Positions 12,020-23,606 of a stretch of 64,000 nucleotides of DNA are shown here, one piece after another. The DNA comes from Congeria kusceri. Lineage: Eukaryota; Mollusca; Bivalvia; Myida; Dreissenidae. The stretch is from positions 62,001 to 126,000 of the forward strand of contig JAPFQT010000086.1 of the NCBI GenBank assembly GCA_027627225.1. The letters are read 5' to 3'. How positions within the stretch are numbered: position 1 is the stretch's first letter; every line of letters begins with the position of its first letter. The position numbers and the translations under genes were made by a program. The notes under the pieces were generated by a model. The model saw nothing but the letters and a program-made list of their open reading frames with translations. It was not told the origin of the DNA and searched no databases.

Positions 12020-12196
12020 TTTACGGTACGGTACGGTATGCATGGTATGGTACGATATGGTACGGCACTGTATCGGATAGTTAAGTATGGTACAGTTTGG
12101 TATGGCATGGTTTGTAATGCTATGGTATGGAAACGGTACGGTACGGTACGATACGGTACGGCACGATACGGAAGGTACGGTACGCTACGCTCCAAT
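12020..12196. repeat. (GGTAC)n pentanucleotide microsatellite
   Basis: Degenerate ggtac, ggtat and gatac units over about 175 bp. It accounts for the Tyr/Gly/Thr-rich frames on both strands. Confidence 0.95.
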
Positions 12197-12514
12197 ACTG
12201 TCCAAACGTACGTACTAACATGTGCGAAGGTTCTAATAAGATCATTATATTACCGTCCATGTATACGTATATTCTAGTTCGGGCGGACATATGCATGGTT
12301 ATTTTGGTTTCAATAATCCAAAATATGACGTTTGTTTGTACTTACGTTCGGATGCGTGCATTGGTTAATATCCCAATAAAAAAGTGTATATTCGTGTGGA
12401 CGTAGGCGAGTGAATATGCATTTCTATTTCCTAATTAGACCATACAAACGTTTTAACTAACGATTAAGCGCATGCATACATAAGTAGCTCCTAAATAGGT
12501 CTTAGTTTTTCATA

Positions 12515-12574
12515 GTGATGACCATACTGATGATGACGTTAAGTATAATGATAATAGTGGTGATGACGAAAATA

Positions 12575-12608
<34 letters not shown>

Positions 12609-12675
12609 CGATGGTAACGATAGTGACGATGGTGACGATGATGGTGATGATGATGATGATAATGATTATGATGAC

Positions 12676-12721
<46 letters not shown>

Positions 12722-12722
12722 A
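12515..12722. repeat. (GAT)n trinucleotide microsatellite
   Basis: Imperfect gat, gac and aat triplets, then a pure gat run near 12,680-12,720. The poly-Met and poly-Ile frames are artefacts of this repeat. Confidence 0.97.
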
Positions 12723-12954
12723 CTGTATAATTATGCTCCAAATAATTATTTCATCGATTGTCGCGATACAATTTCCCACAAAATATGTGAAAAATGTGAT
12801 CCGTACGCATACCCCCTTTTTGGCCAATCACATTCTTCACACTTAGAAATGTGACAAATGAGATCCTATTCTTCACATGCGTGTAAAAAATATGATTTGT
12901 GAAAAATGTGATTCTACAGAGCTTTCCTACTCACCCCAGCTTCCTCGACCGAAC

Positions 12955-13132
12955 TTCGGCTAATGTTTTGGTTCAAAAGTCTTCTAATTTTAAAGCGTCA
13001 TAATTACTAATTTGAACCTTTGAATATACCTTTGTCTCCAACAACTGCATCAGGTGCAACATTCTCCATAACTCTGTATTTTGACAGGGTTATGACCCTT
13101 TTTACACTTAGTTTTGAAGTTATTACGTATTC
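12955..13132 (+). mobile_element. Family-1 monomer fragment
   Basis: Contains 'atgttttggttcaaaagtct', 'tgaatatacctttgtctcca' and 'ataactctgtattttgacag', which match one monomer of the 7.05-8.1 kb element. No ends present. Confidence 0.7.
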
Positions 13133-13184
13133 TAACATGATACTCGCTAATCTTGCTATAGACAATGAACAAAAATAACTAATT

Positions 13185-13325
13185 AAACTACCCAAAAAAC
13201 AACGCAAAAAGTAGTCCCGATCCTAAGCGGAGCATAGTAAAATGTAGTTCTCATTAAAATTGCAAAAATATTTGTCAAATCGTGTTAAAATCGAAATAAT
13301 TTTCGCATTATTTAACATTGCAAAA
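13185..13325 (-). mobile_element. Element N1, 3' part, minus-strand copy
   Basis: In reverse complement it aligns with 1,688-1,785: gcgaaaattatttcgatttt, tttgacaaatatttttgcaa, gctccgctt and actttttgcgttg occur in the same order. Confidence 0.7.
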
Positions 13326-13384
13326 TAAATAAAAGCGGATGCTTTACGACTTTGAAGACAGTTAGTTTTCAAAATAATTCAAGG

Positions 13385-14440
13385 TATTAAATGACAGTTG
13401 TATGTTGTATTTAGACCTCAGATCTCTATATTTTGGACAAATACACAGGACATGAAATTCAGATTCGATCATTCCAGTATTACACACTTTAAACATAAGA
13501 TCGTTGAATATTATTAAGTGTTCCTTTTTTAATTTCTAAATGATGTGAACACAATCGAAATCTACTCAATGCTATTCTATGCTGTTTATTGTCGATTCAA
13601 TTCAAATAAGTTTCAAAACAAAATTCCTTTTTTTTAATTTGGTGTAATATTTAAGTTTACTCTGAGACTGTATACACTCATACCAAGTTTGGATGTAAAT
13701 ATCACGGGCTCTTTGTTTCAACATATATGTATAATTGATATCATGATTTTGTCACAACCACAGATTACTGAAACCAAGTTAATATCAAGTGTAGTTTCAA
13801 AAGCATTTGGTCAACAAAATGTGCGATCAATATTGATGCAAGCTTCATGAGTGGTTAAGTTAATAAATACTTTAAAAATGAAAGTGTTCTGTGATTTCAT
13901 GATTTTGCACCAATAGTTTGGGGCTCTTTCTTCGCATATGACAGAAAATGGGAAGCGGTCAAGTTCGCCTAGTACAGTAGTATTTGATGTTTGTTGACGA
14001 ACCCCAAGTATATGCTCACAAAATGTGTAGTGCAATTTATCTGCCTCAAGCAGATCGTATATTCCACAGACCTCGCAGCCATTAGTGATTATAGGTGCTA
14101 ACATTAAAAGTGACAGTTTCTTTTAATATCTAATTTGAGTCTGCTAATGAATGAAATTAAATGAGTATATTCTTTGAGAGCCTGTTCATATAATGCATCG
14201 ACTGCATGTAAAAGAGCCGTTGTAGAAAAATGTGACACCTAAGTATGTGAAAAAAGACAACCATTTTTTTCACCATTGTGTCCCCATTGTGAACAATTCT
14301 ATATTTGTACTTTTCAAAATTACTCACCTTAGTTTTTCCAACGTTTACTTTGAGGCACCATTTTCTAGAATATGCATTAATACAATTTAATTGGTTGTGG
14401 CCACTACGAGGATCAGTTGAACAATTACTTTCAGCAAGTT
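13385..14440 (-). pseudogene. Decayed LINE (non-LTR retrotransposon) reverse-transcriptase C-terminal region
   Basis: The minus strand encodes, in broken frames, the C-terminal part of a LINE ORF2. The frame at 13,811-14,104 contains APIITNGCEVCG, then FCEHILGVRQQT and LGELDRFPFSV, which match the usual 'PILLYGSEVWG ... FCKxLLGVKxxTPN..VxGELGRxPL' region after the polymerase domain. Further downstream (13,416-13,493) another frame reads KVCNTGMIESEFHVLCICPK then YRDLR, the C-terminal Cys/His segment of such LINEs. Upstream (14,290-14,430) is KVNVGKTKV, equivalent to the 'NxxKTKV' motif. Several frameshifts and stops separate these pieces. Clade is not determined. The element is dead and ends near a family-2 fragment. 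Confidence 0.8.
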
Positions 14441-14725
14441 CTTCTCTGAAACCGCTAAGTGGATTTTAAACAGGGCAAATGTTCATGGGGTTGATCCTCT
14501 AATCGCTGCAATATGTAGAAAACGAAAGCAACCAAATGTATAAGCATCTCAGAAATATAAAGGTCTCTTGGCCAGAAACCACTTGCTGTATTTCGGAATA
14601 AATGGCGATTCTACCAAATTCGTGCAAATAATTTTTATTTGTTATAAAAATATGTCCGCCAGTTTACCTTATATGGCTATATTAGCTTTGATCTTCTTGT
14701 GAGAAATCAATGAAAATAAATTATA
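14430..14725 (+). mobile_element. Family-2 tandem-core fragment
   Basis: Contains 'agttcttctctgaaaccgct', 'aaatgttcatggggttgatc', 'aaataatttttatttgttat' and 'atgtccgccagttt', all from the family-2 monomer. Neither terminal hairpin is present. Confidence 0.7.
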
Positions 14726-15254
14726 TTTATAAAATGTATCATGAACTATTTGGTTTTTTGTTTCAATACAGAAATGGTAAGTTTGTTACGATTTTGCTAG
14801 TGCGCGTTTAAGCACGTGCATTTTAATTTAAAATTTTCGCGAAATCTTCAGAATTATTTTCAAAACATGAGGCTTCGCCCACTATTATTTCAGAATAAAC
14901 TTATACTTATTTTTCTTGTTTGTCTATGGAAATCAAGCCGAGTGTCGTAATAGAATATATTACAAGTCTAGACAAATATTGTTTAATGTTTTTGATATGC
15001 AGTCACATCAAGGCCGTGTCTCAAGGTTTTAGACAACGAATGGATTCGTGTTATTGTCAAAAGATTCCTTTGCACAGTGTAGAAAACAGCCACAACTTAA
15101 AAAGATTTATCTGTACATATTTTTTCGGACAAAAAGCAACATTTGAAAAAAATCTCTCAATACTTCATTCTTTGAGTGCATTTGACTGAGTGACGCCGAA
15201 GTGATTCTAAATCTATGTTTCTCACTTTTATTCACATAGCCACATAAACATATT
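14726..15254. other. Unassigned spacer
   Basis: Contains an 89-aa open frame (14,920-15,189, plus strand) without recognisable motifs or splice context. I do not call it a gene. Confidence 0.35.
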
Positions 15255-16066
15255 TTTGTGTCGCCTGATTCGGCGACATATAGGTGTTACTTTTGTCGGC
15301 GTCGGCGGTGTCGGCGGTGTCGGCAGCGGGGTTGTCCCCTTTCGCTTGTCAGGAACATAACTCTTAGACTATTAAAGCTATCAACATATAAAACTTCATA
15401 GGTAGATAGATCTCATTGAGGAGAAGTGCAGTGCACAAGAGCCGTTACTCTGCACCTCATACTTTTGGAGTTATTGCCCTTTGTTTATTTTCATACTTAA
15501 TTTTTGTCCAGAGCATAATTCTAAGACTATGAAAGCTATCAACTTGAAACTTCATAGGTAGATATATCTCATTGAGGAGAAGTGCAGTGCACAAGAATCG
15601 TTACTCTGCATCACATACCTATTGACCTTTGTTTATTTTCATACGTAAGTGTTGTCCTGAGCATAATTCTAAGACTATGACGGCACCTCATACTTTTGGA
15701 GTTATTTCCATTTGTTTATTTTCATACTTAATTTTTGTCCGGAGAATGACTCTAAGACTATTAAAGCTATCAACATGAAACTTCATAGATAGATAGATCT
15801 CAGTGAGGAAACGTGCAGTGCACAAGAATCGATACTCTGCACCTAATACTTTTGGAGTTATTGCCCTTTGTAAATTTTCATACTTATTCTTGTGTCGCAT
15901 TTTTGGTTTAAATTATTATTTTCTTTGCAATTAGCCAGAGTGCAGTGGTTTTGAAGATTTCGATAAATCTGTTTAAAAAAAGAGCATTAACCTTGAGTGC
16001 TTCTTCATTTGGATTCACGTAAGCTATCCGGCGCCAGGCGACACATCCGACTCGCGGAGTTCTAGT
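15255..16066 (+). mobile_element. Tandem-core element, family 3 (HINE-like)
   Basis: The 5' hairpin is tgtcgcc-tgattc-ggcgaca (15,260-15,279). The subterminal gtgtcgcctg is inverted as caggcgacac at 16,035-16,044. The 3' hairpin actc-gcg-gagt is followed by tctagt at 16,061-16,066. The core has about four monomers of about 170 bp with 'aactcttagactattaaagc', 'aacttcataggtagatagat', 'ctcattgaggagaagtgcag' and 'cttttggagttattgccctt'. No ORF. Confidence 0.75.
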
Positions 16067-16302
16067 ATCTATGAACATTCTCTGCACTTTTGAAATTAAA
16101 GTAATATTTTTTTCTTCTTTTGTATTATGCTTTATATAATGTTTGTATCGAGGTGACATAAAGGCCCGGTGGGCCGGGTGTAAATTGGTATACATTTGTT
16201 AATAATCATTTATGTTACAATATGCACAAGTCACGATAATAAATAATTTACTTGCTTACTTTCTCTATGATGTAACGATGCCAAGGAGGTTCTGTTTTTG
16301 CC

Positions 16303-16482
16303 GGCGTTTGTTTGTCTGTCTGTTTATTTGTGTGTCTGTGTGTCTGTCTGTCTGTCTGTTTGGTTGTTTGTTTGTCTGTCTGCCTGCCTGCCTGCCTGCC
16401 GCCCGCCCGCCTGCCTGCCTGCCGCCCGCCCGCCCGCCTGCCTGTTTGTCTGTGTGTCTGTCTGTTTGTTTGTTTGTTTCGC
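16303..16482. repeat. (CTGT)n/(CTGCC)n tetra- and pentanucleotide repeat
   Basis: tgtctgtt units grade into ctgcctgccgcccg units and back. The Cys/Leu/Val- and Thr/Gln-rich frames on both strands arise from it. Confidence 0.97.
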
Positions 16483-16735
16483 AGCTTTACGCAAAACATT
16501 AGGAACGGATTTGCATGATTTTTTTTCTGAAAAAGTCGATAATCTGCAAATCAACAAATGATTAGATTGTGTTCGTGATCCGGATCACAGACTGGATCCA
16601 GGACTTTTGTTTGGTAAGATTCTTTATTATTGATAGATATGTACATGATGGTGTATACTGGATTAGTAACATACCACGTGGGTGATCGAGCTGCCATAGC
16701 GGAGGTCTTCGTTCTCAAAGTGCCACCAAGTAAAG
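16483..16735 (+). mobile_element. Dispersed repeat D1, copy 1
   Basis: Begins cgcagctttacgcaaaac. It carries agattgtgttcgtgatccgg and gcggaggtcttcgttctcaa, which recur in the same order and spacing at 34,840-35,060. Both copies lie downstream of microsatellite-rich DNA. Class unknown; a LINE or SINE 3' end is possible. Confidence 0.55.
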
Positions 16736-16759
16736 TGAATGATTTATTAAAAGACAAAA

Positions 16760-17290
16760 TGACTACAATTGAAGTAATTAATTTTCAGCAGTTTCAAAAC
16801 ATTCACTATTTAGACTGATGACGATCAAATGTAACAAAATGCGTGTATATTGTTTAATATATACAACTTACGTCGTTATAATCTTCTGAAAACTAACTAG
16901 GCGGTTTAATTTGATACAATATACAAGAACATGTTAAATAATAGTTCACAATTATCATTTTTCTGTTTGATACGGATAAAAAAAACTGTTGATATATGGT
17001 TGTGTTGGTTGTGTCCGGACACATTGGACTTAGTATATTGACCCAGTCTGCGTCCGGATTTTGAAAATAAATATCATAGCTTCGCCCGTCCAAATGCGTG
17101 TTTTTGAATATGTATAAATGATTGAGAATCATTAAAACATAAAAAATAGAACAAAATCAGAACAAATGTAGAACCATACAAGCTGAAGTTTATAGCGCGC
17201 TCGCTTTAGATCATACGACGTCTCAAATGTTCTGCTTGCATGGCGGTACATTTACTGGCCTTTCATCCCTGCCTCTGTCTGGACACATGC
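16760..17290. other. Unassigned spacer
   Basis: Nothing supportable seen. Confidence 0.35.
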
Positions 17291-17291
17291 A

Positions 17292-17478
17292 ACTGTCGCA
17301 ATGGTGTCTGCCTTGGTTCCGGGTTCGATCCCCACTCATTGAGCGTTCTCAAGATCTTTCCAAAGACACCAAGTACTGGTTCTTCCCAGGAAACGGACTC
17401 GAGAGTGTCTCTATAAGCCCAGGGCTTTCGATGCATTCGAGATAAAATAAATAGGTCTAAACTTAAATTGTCGTCTGC
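17292..17478 (+). mobile_element. tRNA-derived SINE, family S1
   Basis: Head tcgcaatggtgtctgcc with the A-box shortened, B-box gggttcgatcccc at 17,322, body tactggttcttcccaggaaa then cggactcgagagtgtctcta, and tail ataaataggtctaaact. The frames over it are SINE-derived. Confidence 0.88.
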
Positions 17479-18642
17479 AGAAATCAAATGCTCGACGACT
17501 GCTCTGTGCCATTGTGCCAAATTTTGATTGGACATGCCGTGTGGATCAAGTCGAGCTGTCGCGTAAACTGGAAGTTTACAGATCGGAAGCAAGTGACTTG
17601 TTAGGACCGTCCTGACCTATATTATCGCTGGTACAGGTGCACCACTTTTTTTTGACAATGGAGAAGAATAAGATTAAATTCTTGTCATTTACGCACATTA
17701 CGAACAACGAATTGTTTCTCATTCACGTCCCTGCACAAACTCATTGTCGTGTTTATTACACCGTAATAATCTTCAAAGGCGCGACCTGGTCCCTTATTTA
17801 GAAAGATTCGTAAGTCGTTCGTAACTGAGTTGAAAATAAGTCAAAACACCACCGCCAACAACAACAATATCATCGACAACAGTTTGTAAGCATACAATTG
17901 TTTTAATAATATGCAAAAACATAAGTGCTATACATTTATGAGAAAAATATTAAATTAGGTAATGAAAGAAGTTAACAAAAAATACATATATCCTAACATA
18001 TGCACGACGAATACTTAATATTAGTGGAATCTAATTGCAACTATTTGTCAAAATCTTCAAACTATGCATTTCTTTGTCAGACTAAACTCCTATTAGATAA
18101 TTTCGGAATTGTAAGACTGTTTTCTAATGTTCGAACATTTATAAATTCAGCATGTAACTTGGAGGGCACATGACCTTAGGGCTTGACTCGTATTTTTCGT
18201 TTCCCCTCCCACTTCCGACCCAAAAGAAATGGACACGACTTAAAGTATTGTTGACTTCTTTTATGTGAATGGACCAGTGTAAAACTGAACCTGCAAACGC
18301 TCGTCGAGTATGTGTTGTGTATGTGGATTCTAAAAAATAAACGTGACAAGATACTGACGTTTCATAATGGCGTTTGCTTGTAATTTGTAACAAAATGATC
18401 ATTTTTCCTAATAATTGCTTTGTTTATGATATGTATTAGATCTTTATCCACGACGACACATACTGTACGATTCGTATTCATGGTGATCGGCTTATGTACG
18501 ATCTTTTTTCACGTTAATAACTTTGTGTAAGATCTTTGTTTGTGATTAATGCATACGATCTTTCGTCATGACAGTTTACGAAAAAAATCGTCACGTTCGC
18601 ATGCTATTTGATATTTGTGAATAATGATTTCTTCGTGTGTTA
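17479..18642. other. Unassigned spacer
   Basis: About 1.2 kb with no recognised repeat or gene. An 87-aa minus frame (18,139-18,402) has no identifiable motif. Confidence 0.35.
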
Positions 18643-19123
18643 GGTCAACCTTAAAAATTGTTTGTTTACCGTTGCCTACCTAAGGTTGCTGTTAACGATA
18701 GGTAGGTAGTCATTTTTTTTTAATAAAGTTTATGAATAATCCATTTAGCGTCAAAATATAGCGTATAACAAAGACATTGCTTTTGATAATATAATCAAGA
18801 GTCTGTTGATAAAACGAGAGTTTGCTAGTAATCATCACTGATTAGACAATTAATGCTGACAAACAGCCCGTTGTGTTTTCAAACGTTTGATAAAACTTGA
18901 TTAGAATTGCATTTTGATATGGCCTATTATAAGCAAGGGTCCAGCGTATAGTTTTTTTTTATTAATCCAATGGATAACGACCGAAATGAAAGAAGAAAGA
19001 GTTTTTATTTAACCCAAAGAAAAAATATAATATCAGGAATTAAAAAACTGGTTTGATTAAACAAAGAAAGACAGTATCGTCGGGTAGGTAGGCAATGGCA
19101 AACAAAGCTAATTTTAATGTTGG
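18643..19123. mobile_element. TIR element T1 with aggtaggtag motifs
   Basis: The left end gtcaacc.ttaaaaattg..tttgttta ccgttgcctacc is matched, inverted, by ggtaggtaggcaatggcaaa with caaagctaattttaatgttgg at the right end. The interior is AT-rich and non-coding. Related gggtaggt-rich sequence lies inside N1 at 1,320-1,625 and at about 32,470-32,510. It directly abuts the 26-bp minisatellite. Confidence 0.6.
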
Positions 19124-19139
19124 CCTTGGTGGTGTATCA

Positions 19140-19720
19140 TGGGATTGTGTTGCGTTGCGCTGTTGTGTCGCTTGTTTGTGTTACGTCACCTGGTTGTGTT
19201 ACGTCGGTGTGTCTCCGTCGCCTGGTTGTGTGACATCGTTGTGTCGCCTGGTTGTGTTACGCCGTTGTGTCGTCTGTTTGTATTACGTCGTTGTGTCTCC
19301 TGTTTGTATTACGTCGTTGTGTCGCCTGTTTGTACTACTTCGTGGTGTCGCCTCTTTGTATTAACGCAGTTGTGTCGCCTGTTTGTATTACGTCATTGTG
19401 TCATCTGGTTGTGTTTGACTTTGTTCCTTTACGCTGTTGTGTCGCCTGATTGGGTTACGCTGCTGCGTCGCCTGGTTGTGTTACGCTGTTGTGTCGCCTA
19501 GATGTGTCACGTCGTTGTGTTGCCTGGTTGTGTCACATCGTTGTGAGGCCTGGTTGTGTTACGTCGTTGTGTCGCCTGGTTGTGTTACTTCTTGTCGTGA
19601 CACTTAGTTGTGTTCCATCGTAAAATCAATAAGTTGTGTTCCAACGTTGTGTCGCTTGGTTGTGTTACGTTGTTTTGTCGCATGTTTTATGTAGCGTCGT
19701 TGTTTCGCCTGATTGTGATA
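19140..19720. repeat. 26-bp minisatellite, block 2
   Basis: Same unit as block 1 (gttgtgtcgcctggttgtgt plus tacgt or tacgct), about 22 copies, more irregular, with tgtttgtatta variants in the 5' half. Confidence 0.93.
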
Positions 19721-20221
19721 TTTGCGTAAGTTACTCTTGGTTGTTTAACACGTTTTCGTTGCTTGATTAATTGTTTTATTGTATCACGTGCAAATTGTTG
19801 TGTTGCTTGACTCAGTAACTCATGAAAGTGTTGTGAAATGTGTTGCGTGTGGATGTTGGATTTAGATTTATTTGATCATAGATGAACAAAAACATACGGT
19901 TTGTGTTTTTATGACCCCACAAAGTAGTAGGCGTTAAGCATTGCACGTGTCCGTCCGTCCGTACGTAGGCCTACGTCTGTACGTCAGTAAGTCCATACGT
20001 TCCGAAATTTTGTGGACTCAACTCCTCTTTAACTGCTTGGCTGAGTTCGCTTGAACAGCTGAAGAACCTTAATGTTTAGGTGATTGTTAAGGACGGAAGT
20101 CTGACGGTGACCTATTTTTAGCCGAATTATGGCCCTTTGCCATTTTCTTCGCTATAGAATATATATGAACATAAATTTGTGGAGGCGACAATCAGTGTTA
20201 GAGACACGCCCTTTGTCCCTG
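19721..20221. other. Unassigned spacer
   Basis: Includes a short gtccgtccgtccgtacg run at about 19,950. Otherwise nothing supportable. Confidence 0.4.
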
Positions 20222-20330
20222 TTCATACATGTGTCGTGGCGGAATCCGTGTCTGTGTCCATACATGTGTCGTGGGGGCATCTGTGTCTGTGTCAATACAT
20301 GTGTCGTGGGAGCATCCGTGTCTGTGACAC
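20222..20330. repeat. 35-bp minisatellite, three copies
   Basis: Three units containing atacatgtgtcgtggg and atccgtgtctgtgtc, spaced 35 bp. Confidence 0.9.
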
Positions 20331-22249
20331 AATTCTCATTAAATTTAATCTTGTATAAAGTAACAGTGTCACACTACATGTTCATTTGTTTTTAATTAAA
20401 ATTGAAATACATAATTATTTGTCTGTCTGCGATAACCAAGCATTGACAGTATTCATGTTTTTTATTTGCTTTTATTTATACTTATATGACTTACAAGACA
20501 TTTTGTTTTCTAAAAATGTTCCCATAATTATTGTCCATGTGTTATACGCATCTTTTCCCTTCCATGTTTCTGTCCTGTGCTTCAGAAAATACGCTTGTTC
20601 GGCAGTGGTGTATAACTGTATATCCTGCCCCGTTCTGAGCACGAGGAAACTCTTTTGCACGAATTGTCGTCCGCACGTCTGCTTCGTGTCACATTTCCCA
20701 TTTTGAGATGCGGCTTAGTTGGAGTTGATTTATGAACCAGAAGCATATAAACCGGGTGCGAGTCATTCCGTATAGACTGGTACACGTGCACCAAGATTCT
20801 TGGCGACATCGAGTGACGATATCTCTGGAATAATCAATTGTGTACGTCTTCGTCTTATTATATACTGGCGTTGCGAAGTAACCGCGATTTATCTGCTTCT
20901 GTTGCTTAATATTATTTATTTCTCTTTCCTCGAAATAACTCAAAGAAATGGCCACTATTACATAATTTTCATAATTGTGTGCATGAAACGTGACGTGAAA
21001 AACCTACCGATATAGGCGGAGAATTGAAAGGGTTTGTTTACATATTTTTTATATTTCAAATGCAAGTCAGTCATTTAACTTTTTATTGAGTTGAATATTG
21101 AGCTGTATTTTTTATAACCGATGACAAAACAAAAACAACGAGATAAGGATAACCATTGGTTTCTGGTGAAAAGGTAATTGTTAAACAAGAACAGCCGTCG
21201 TGGTATTTTTGTCAACATGTGTTCTTTAAAATGTTGTGCAGGCCCTTATTCACAAATCTGTTATAAGACTTTAGGCGTAATAATGAAGTATATTCTTGAA
21301 ACTGCTCTTATCTAAGAACGCTGTTAATTTGAATCTTTCTTGGTATTCAGCAAATAAAATTACGAAGTTCTCTATTTAGAACGATTTGTTAATACAATAG
21401 CGACATTGGTACCCGGCATATCTGCGAACGCAGAAAAAGTGTTTATTGAGTCTGAGTCTAGTTGTTATTCTTATGTCTTATAATGGGATGGAGAATACGG
21501 GCCCAGATGTCAGATTCATGATTCTTACTAGAAATGTGAATTTGATATACATTATGTACAATCAAGCATGAGTGTCGAAAATAAAGAATGAGCAATTGTT
21601 GACTCGACGTCGGAATCAGCAGTCCTGAGTTGCCTACGATGTTACTAATTATTTTTGTAATGCATTCAAGTGCAGTTTGTTGCAGACCGTGAACATTGAA
21701 ACAAATATAAAGCCTAGATAGTGTTGCTTATGTTATTTGAAACGTGAGAGGCCGGGGTTTTATAAATTACACATTATATTAAATTGTACCCAAATCACAC
21801 ACACCTGCTTTATTGCTGGTATTTTACTAATCTATATTCAGAATCGTTTCATCGTCAAAAAAACAGAAATATGTCGTAAGATATTAATGAATATTTTCGT
21901 AAAATTTAATAAATTTAACTTTTGTTTTAATATATTTTTTAACTTGTATATTACAAATCTTTTCACAAAATTAAGATTGATTTCAGAACAAAAAAATAAA
22001 CATACTTATCTTAACTAAAAATATTGGTGCACTACATCTACGTGTGTATCTTCAAACTTTTGCTTTTTTGTGTGCCATGTGTGCTCTTATATAATTAAAA
22101 AAAATAACAAAACGAATTCTTTTGAAGGTACAGATTTCAGCATTTGCAATAACAACAGAAGACAATTGTAAGATACATATTTTCATCCATCGTCATACAT
22201 TTCAAATCAAACATTTCAAAATGAAATGATTTTAATATTAAACTTAGAC
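20331..22249. other. Unassigned AT-rich region
   Basis: 1.9 kb without a supportable gene, RNA or repeat. Several 60-106 aa frames occur on both strands, none with motifs or convincing splice sites. Confidence 0.35.
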
Positions 22250-22560
22250 AATAATTTTCTATTTTTCGTTGTTTATCTGCCAATAAACAACGATTTTTTG
22301 TTCTAATGCCTAGGAATTCAACCACGAGGGCGTAAGCCCGAATTGTTTAATAGCGACGCGTCAGAACGACAAAATAATTTTGATTTTAACATGATTTGAC
22401 ATATATTTTTGCATTTTTTTCCCTAAATTAAACTACTTTTTACATAACTCCGCTCAGAATCGGAACTTCTTTCTGCGTTGTTTATTGGTTAGTTTAACGA
22501 CGATAATTGTGTTCTTTGTCTGGATAAAAAATAGCGAGTATCATTTTAGAATATATTATA
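22250..22560 (+). mobile_element. Element N1, uninterrupted copy
   Basis: Contains the palindrome cgttgtttatctgccaataaacaacg (22,266-22,291), then ggaattcaaccacgagggcg, gcgtcagaacgac, ttgacatatatttttgcat, ctccgctcagaatcgg and ctgcgttgtttattggttag. It lacks the roughly 300-bp insert found in the 1.2 kb copy and so defines the empty form. Confidence 0.65.
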
Positions 22561-23395
22561 ATCTGGCGACGAAGCAGATTTATACTATGGAAACATAATA
22601 ATATTATGAAAATTGATGATTTAAGAAATAGTGTTCGATTGAGCGTTGTTAATTAGCTTATAAACGCTTTGGAATTATGATCAAAAGGAATCGACTAACG
22701 CTCTCGGGGTTAATTAACTGCCCACCTAAACGGAAATTTTAACACGACAATTATTTCTATTTTGGCATGATGTGACAAATGAACTCGGCAACTATGTACA
22801 TTCTACAGTGTTCCGAGCATGTTCACGTTCGCACGCGCGTCACCGCTGTCCGTCACAGTTACGTCATTCAGTATCTTTATCAAATTCATGGTTACATAAG
22901 TTTCCTTTATAATAAGTGAACGAATGACGTCAGTTTTTAGACTATTTGTTAACGTTGTTCATTTAAAATTCTAACACGGCACGCGGCTAGTTTTCCATAG
23001 ATAAAGAAGGCAAATAGCTGTGGGCTATTCTGCAACAAATTATGGGCGGATGGTTATGTTTTGAAAATAGTTCCGGAATTTCGAAGAAATTGTTCCCTTA
23101 AATGCACGTGCGTAAACGCGCGATAGCAAAATTGTGACAAACAAATCATGTCTGCATTATGTAGCGCAATAAAACCACATGTGTACTACATATTTTATAT
23201 TTAAGTTCACAAAAACGTTTACGTTTTGTGAATATGCTTTAACTTGTACTTGTCAACATAATATTTTCACTGTATTTATCAATAAGTATGACGCCATTTG
23301 CTCAATGTTTATCAATGAAGCTGACGTCATTTTGAATTATTATTTATTGGCGTCACAGAAACGCACGAGTAAATGTAGCCTTCTTTGCGCAAAAT
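22561..23395. other. Unassigned spacer
   Basis: AT-rich. A weak N1-like piece (aattttaacacgacaattatt, about 22,735) may be a further fragment. No gene supported. Confidence 0.35.
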
Positions 23396-23399
23396 GGGC

Positions 23400-23592
23400 G
23401 GTGTTTAGATAAATATAGTTCTCATACATAACCTTTACAAATACAGACGATTGTTATAGCAGATCGTGTTAGAATCGAAATAATTGACGGGTAAGCGTTC
23501 GTTATTGCGGTAATAACCAACGTTGTTACAATCGGATGCCAGTTATCATATCACTCGGCTATCGCCCTCGTGGTTTAATTCCTACGCAACAA
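23400..23592 (-). mobile_element. Element N1, minus-strand partial copy
   Basis: Reverse complement shows tgcgtaggaattaaaccacg then agggc, and later aattatttcgattctaacac, in N1 order but with a different middle. Confidence 0.55.
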
Positions 23593-23606
23593 CAAGAACA
23601 ACAACA

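Larger units (their letters stand above)
11733..12932. mobile_element. Foldback-like element with microsatellite core
   Basis: The left arm (11,738-11,990) begins gctttgtag then atttttcacaaat. The right arm (12,770-12,925), read in reverse complement, begins gctctgtag then catttttcacaaat. Both arms are rich in tttttcacac/gtgtgaaaaa and ggatctcatt motifs, which also make local hairpins. Between the arms lie the (ggtac)n and (gat)n blocks. No coding capacity. Confidence 0.65.

Noticed and set aside
12502..12741. Poly-Ile and poly-Met frames
   Set aside because: Microsatellite translation of (gat)n.
20744..20775. TATA-box promoter (tataaa with initiator-like tcattc)
   Set aside because: Spacing of about 19 bp is too short and no transcript-like sequence follows.
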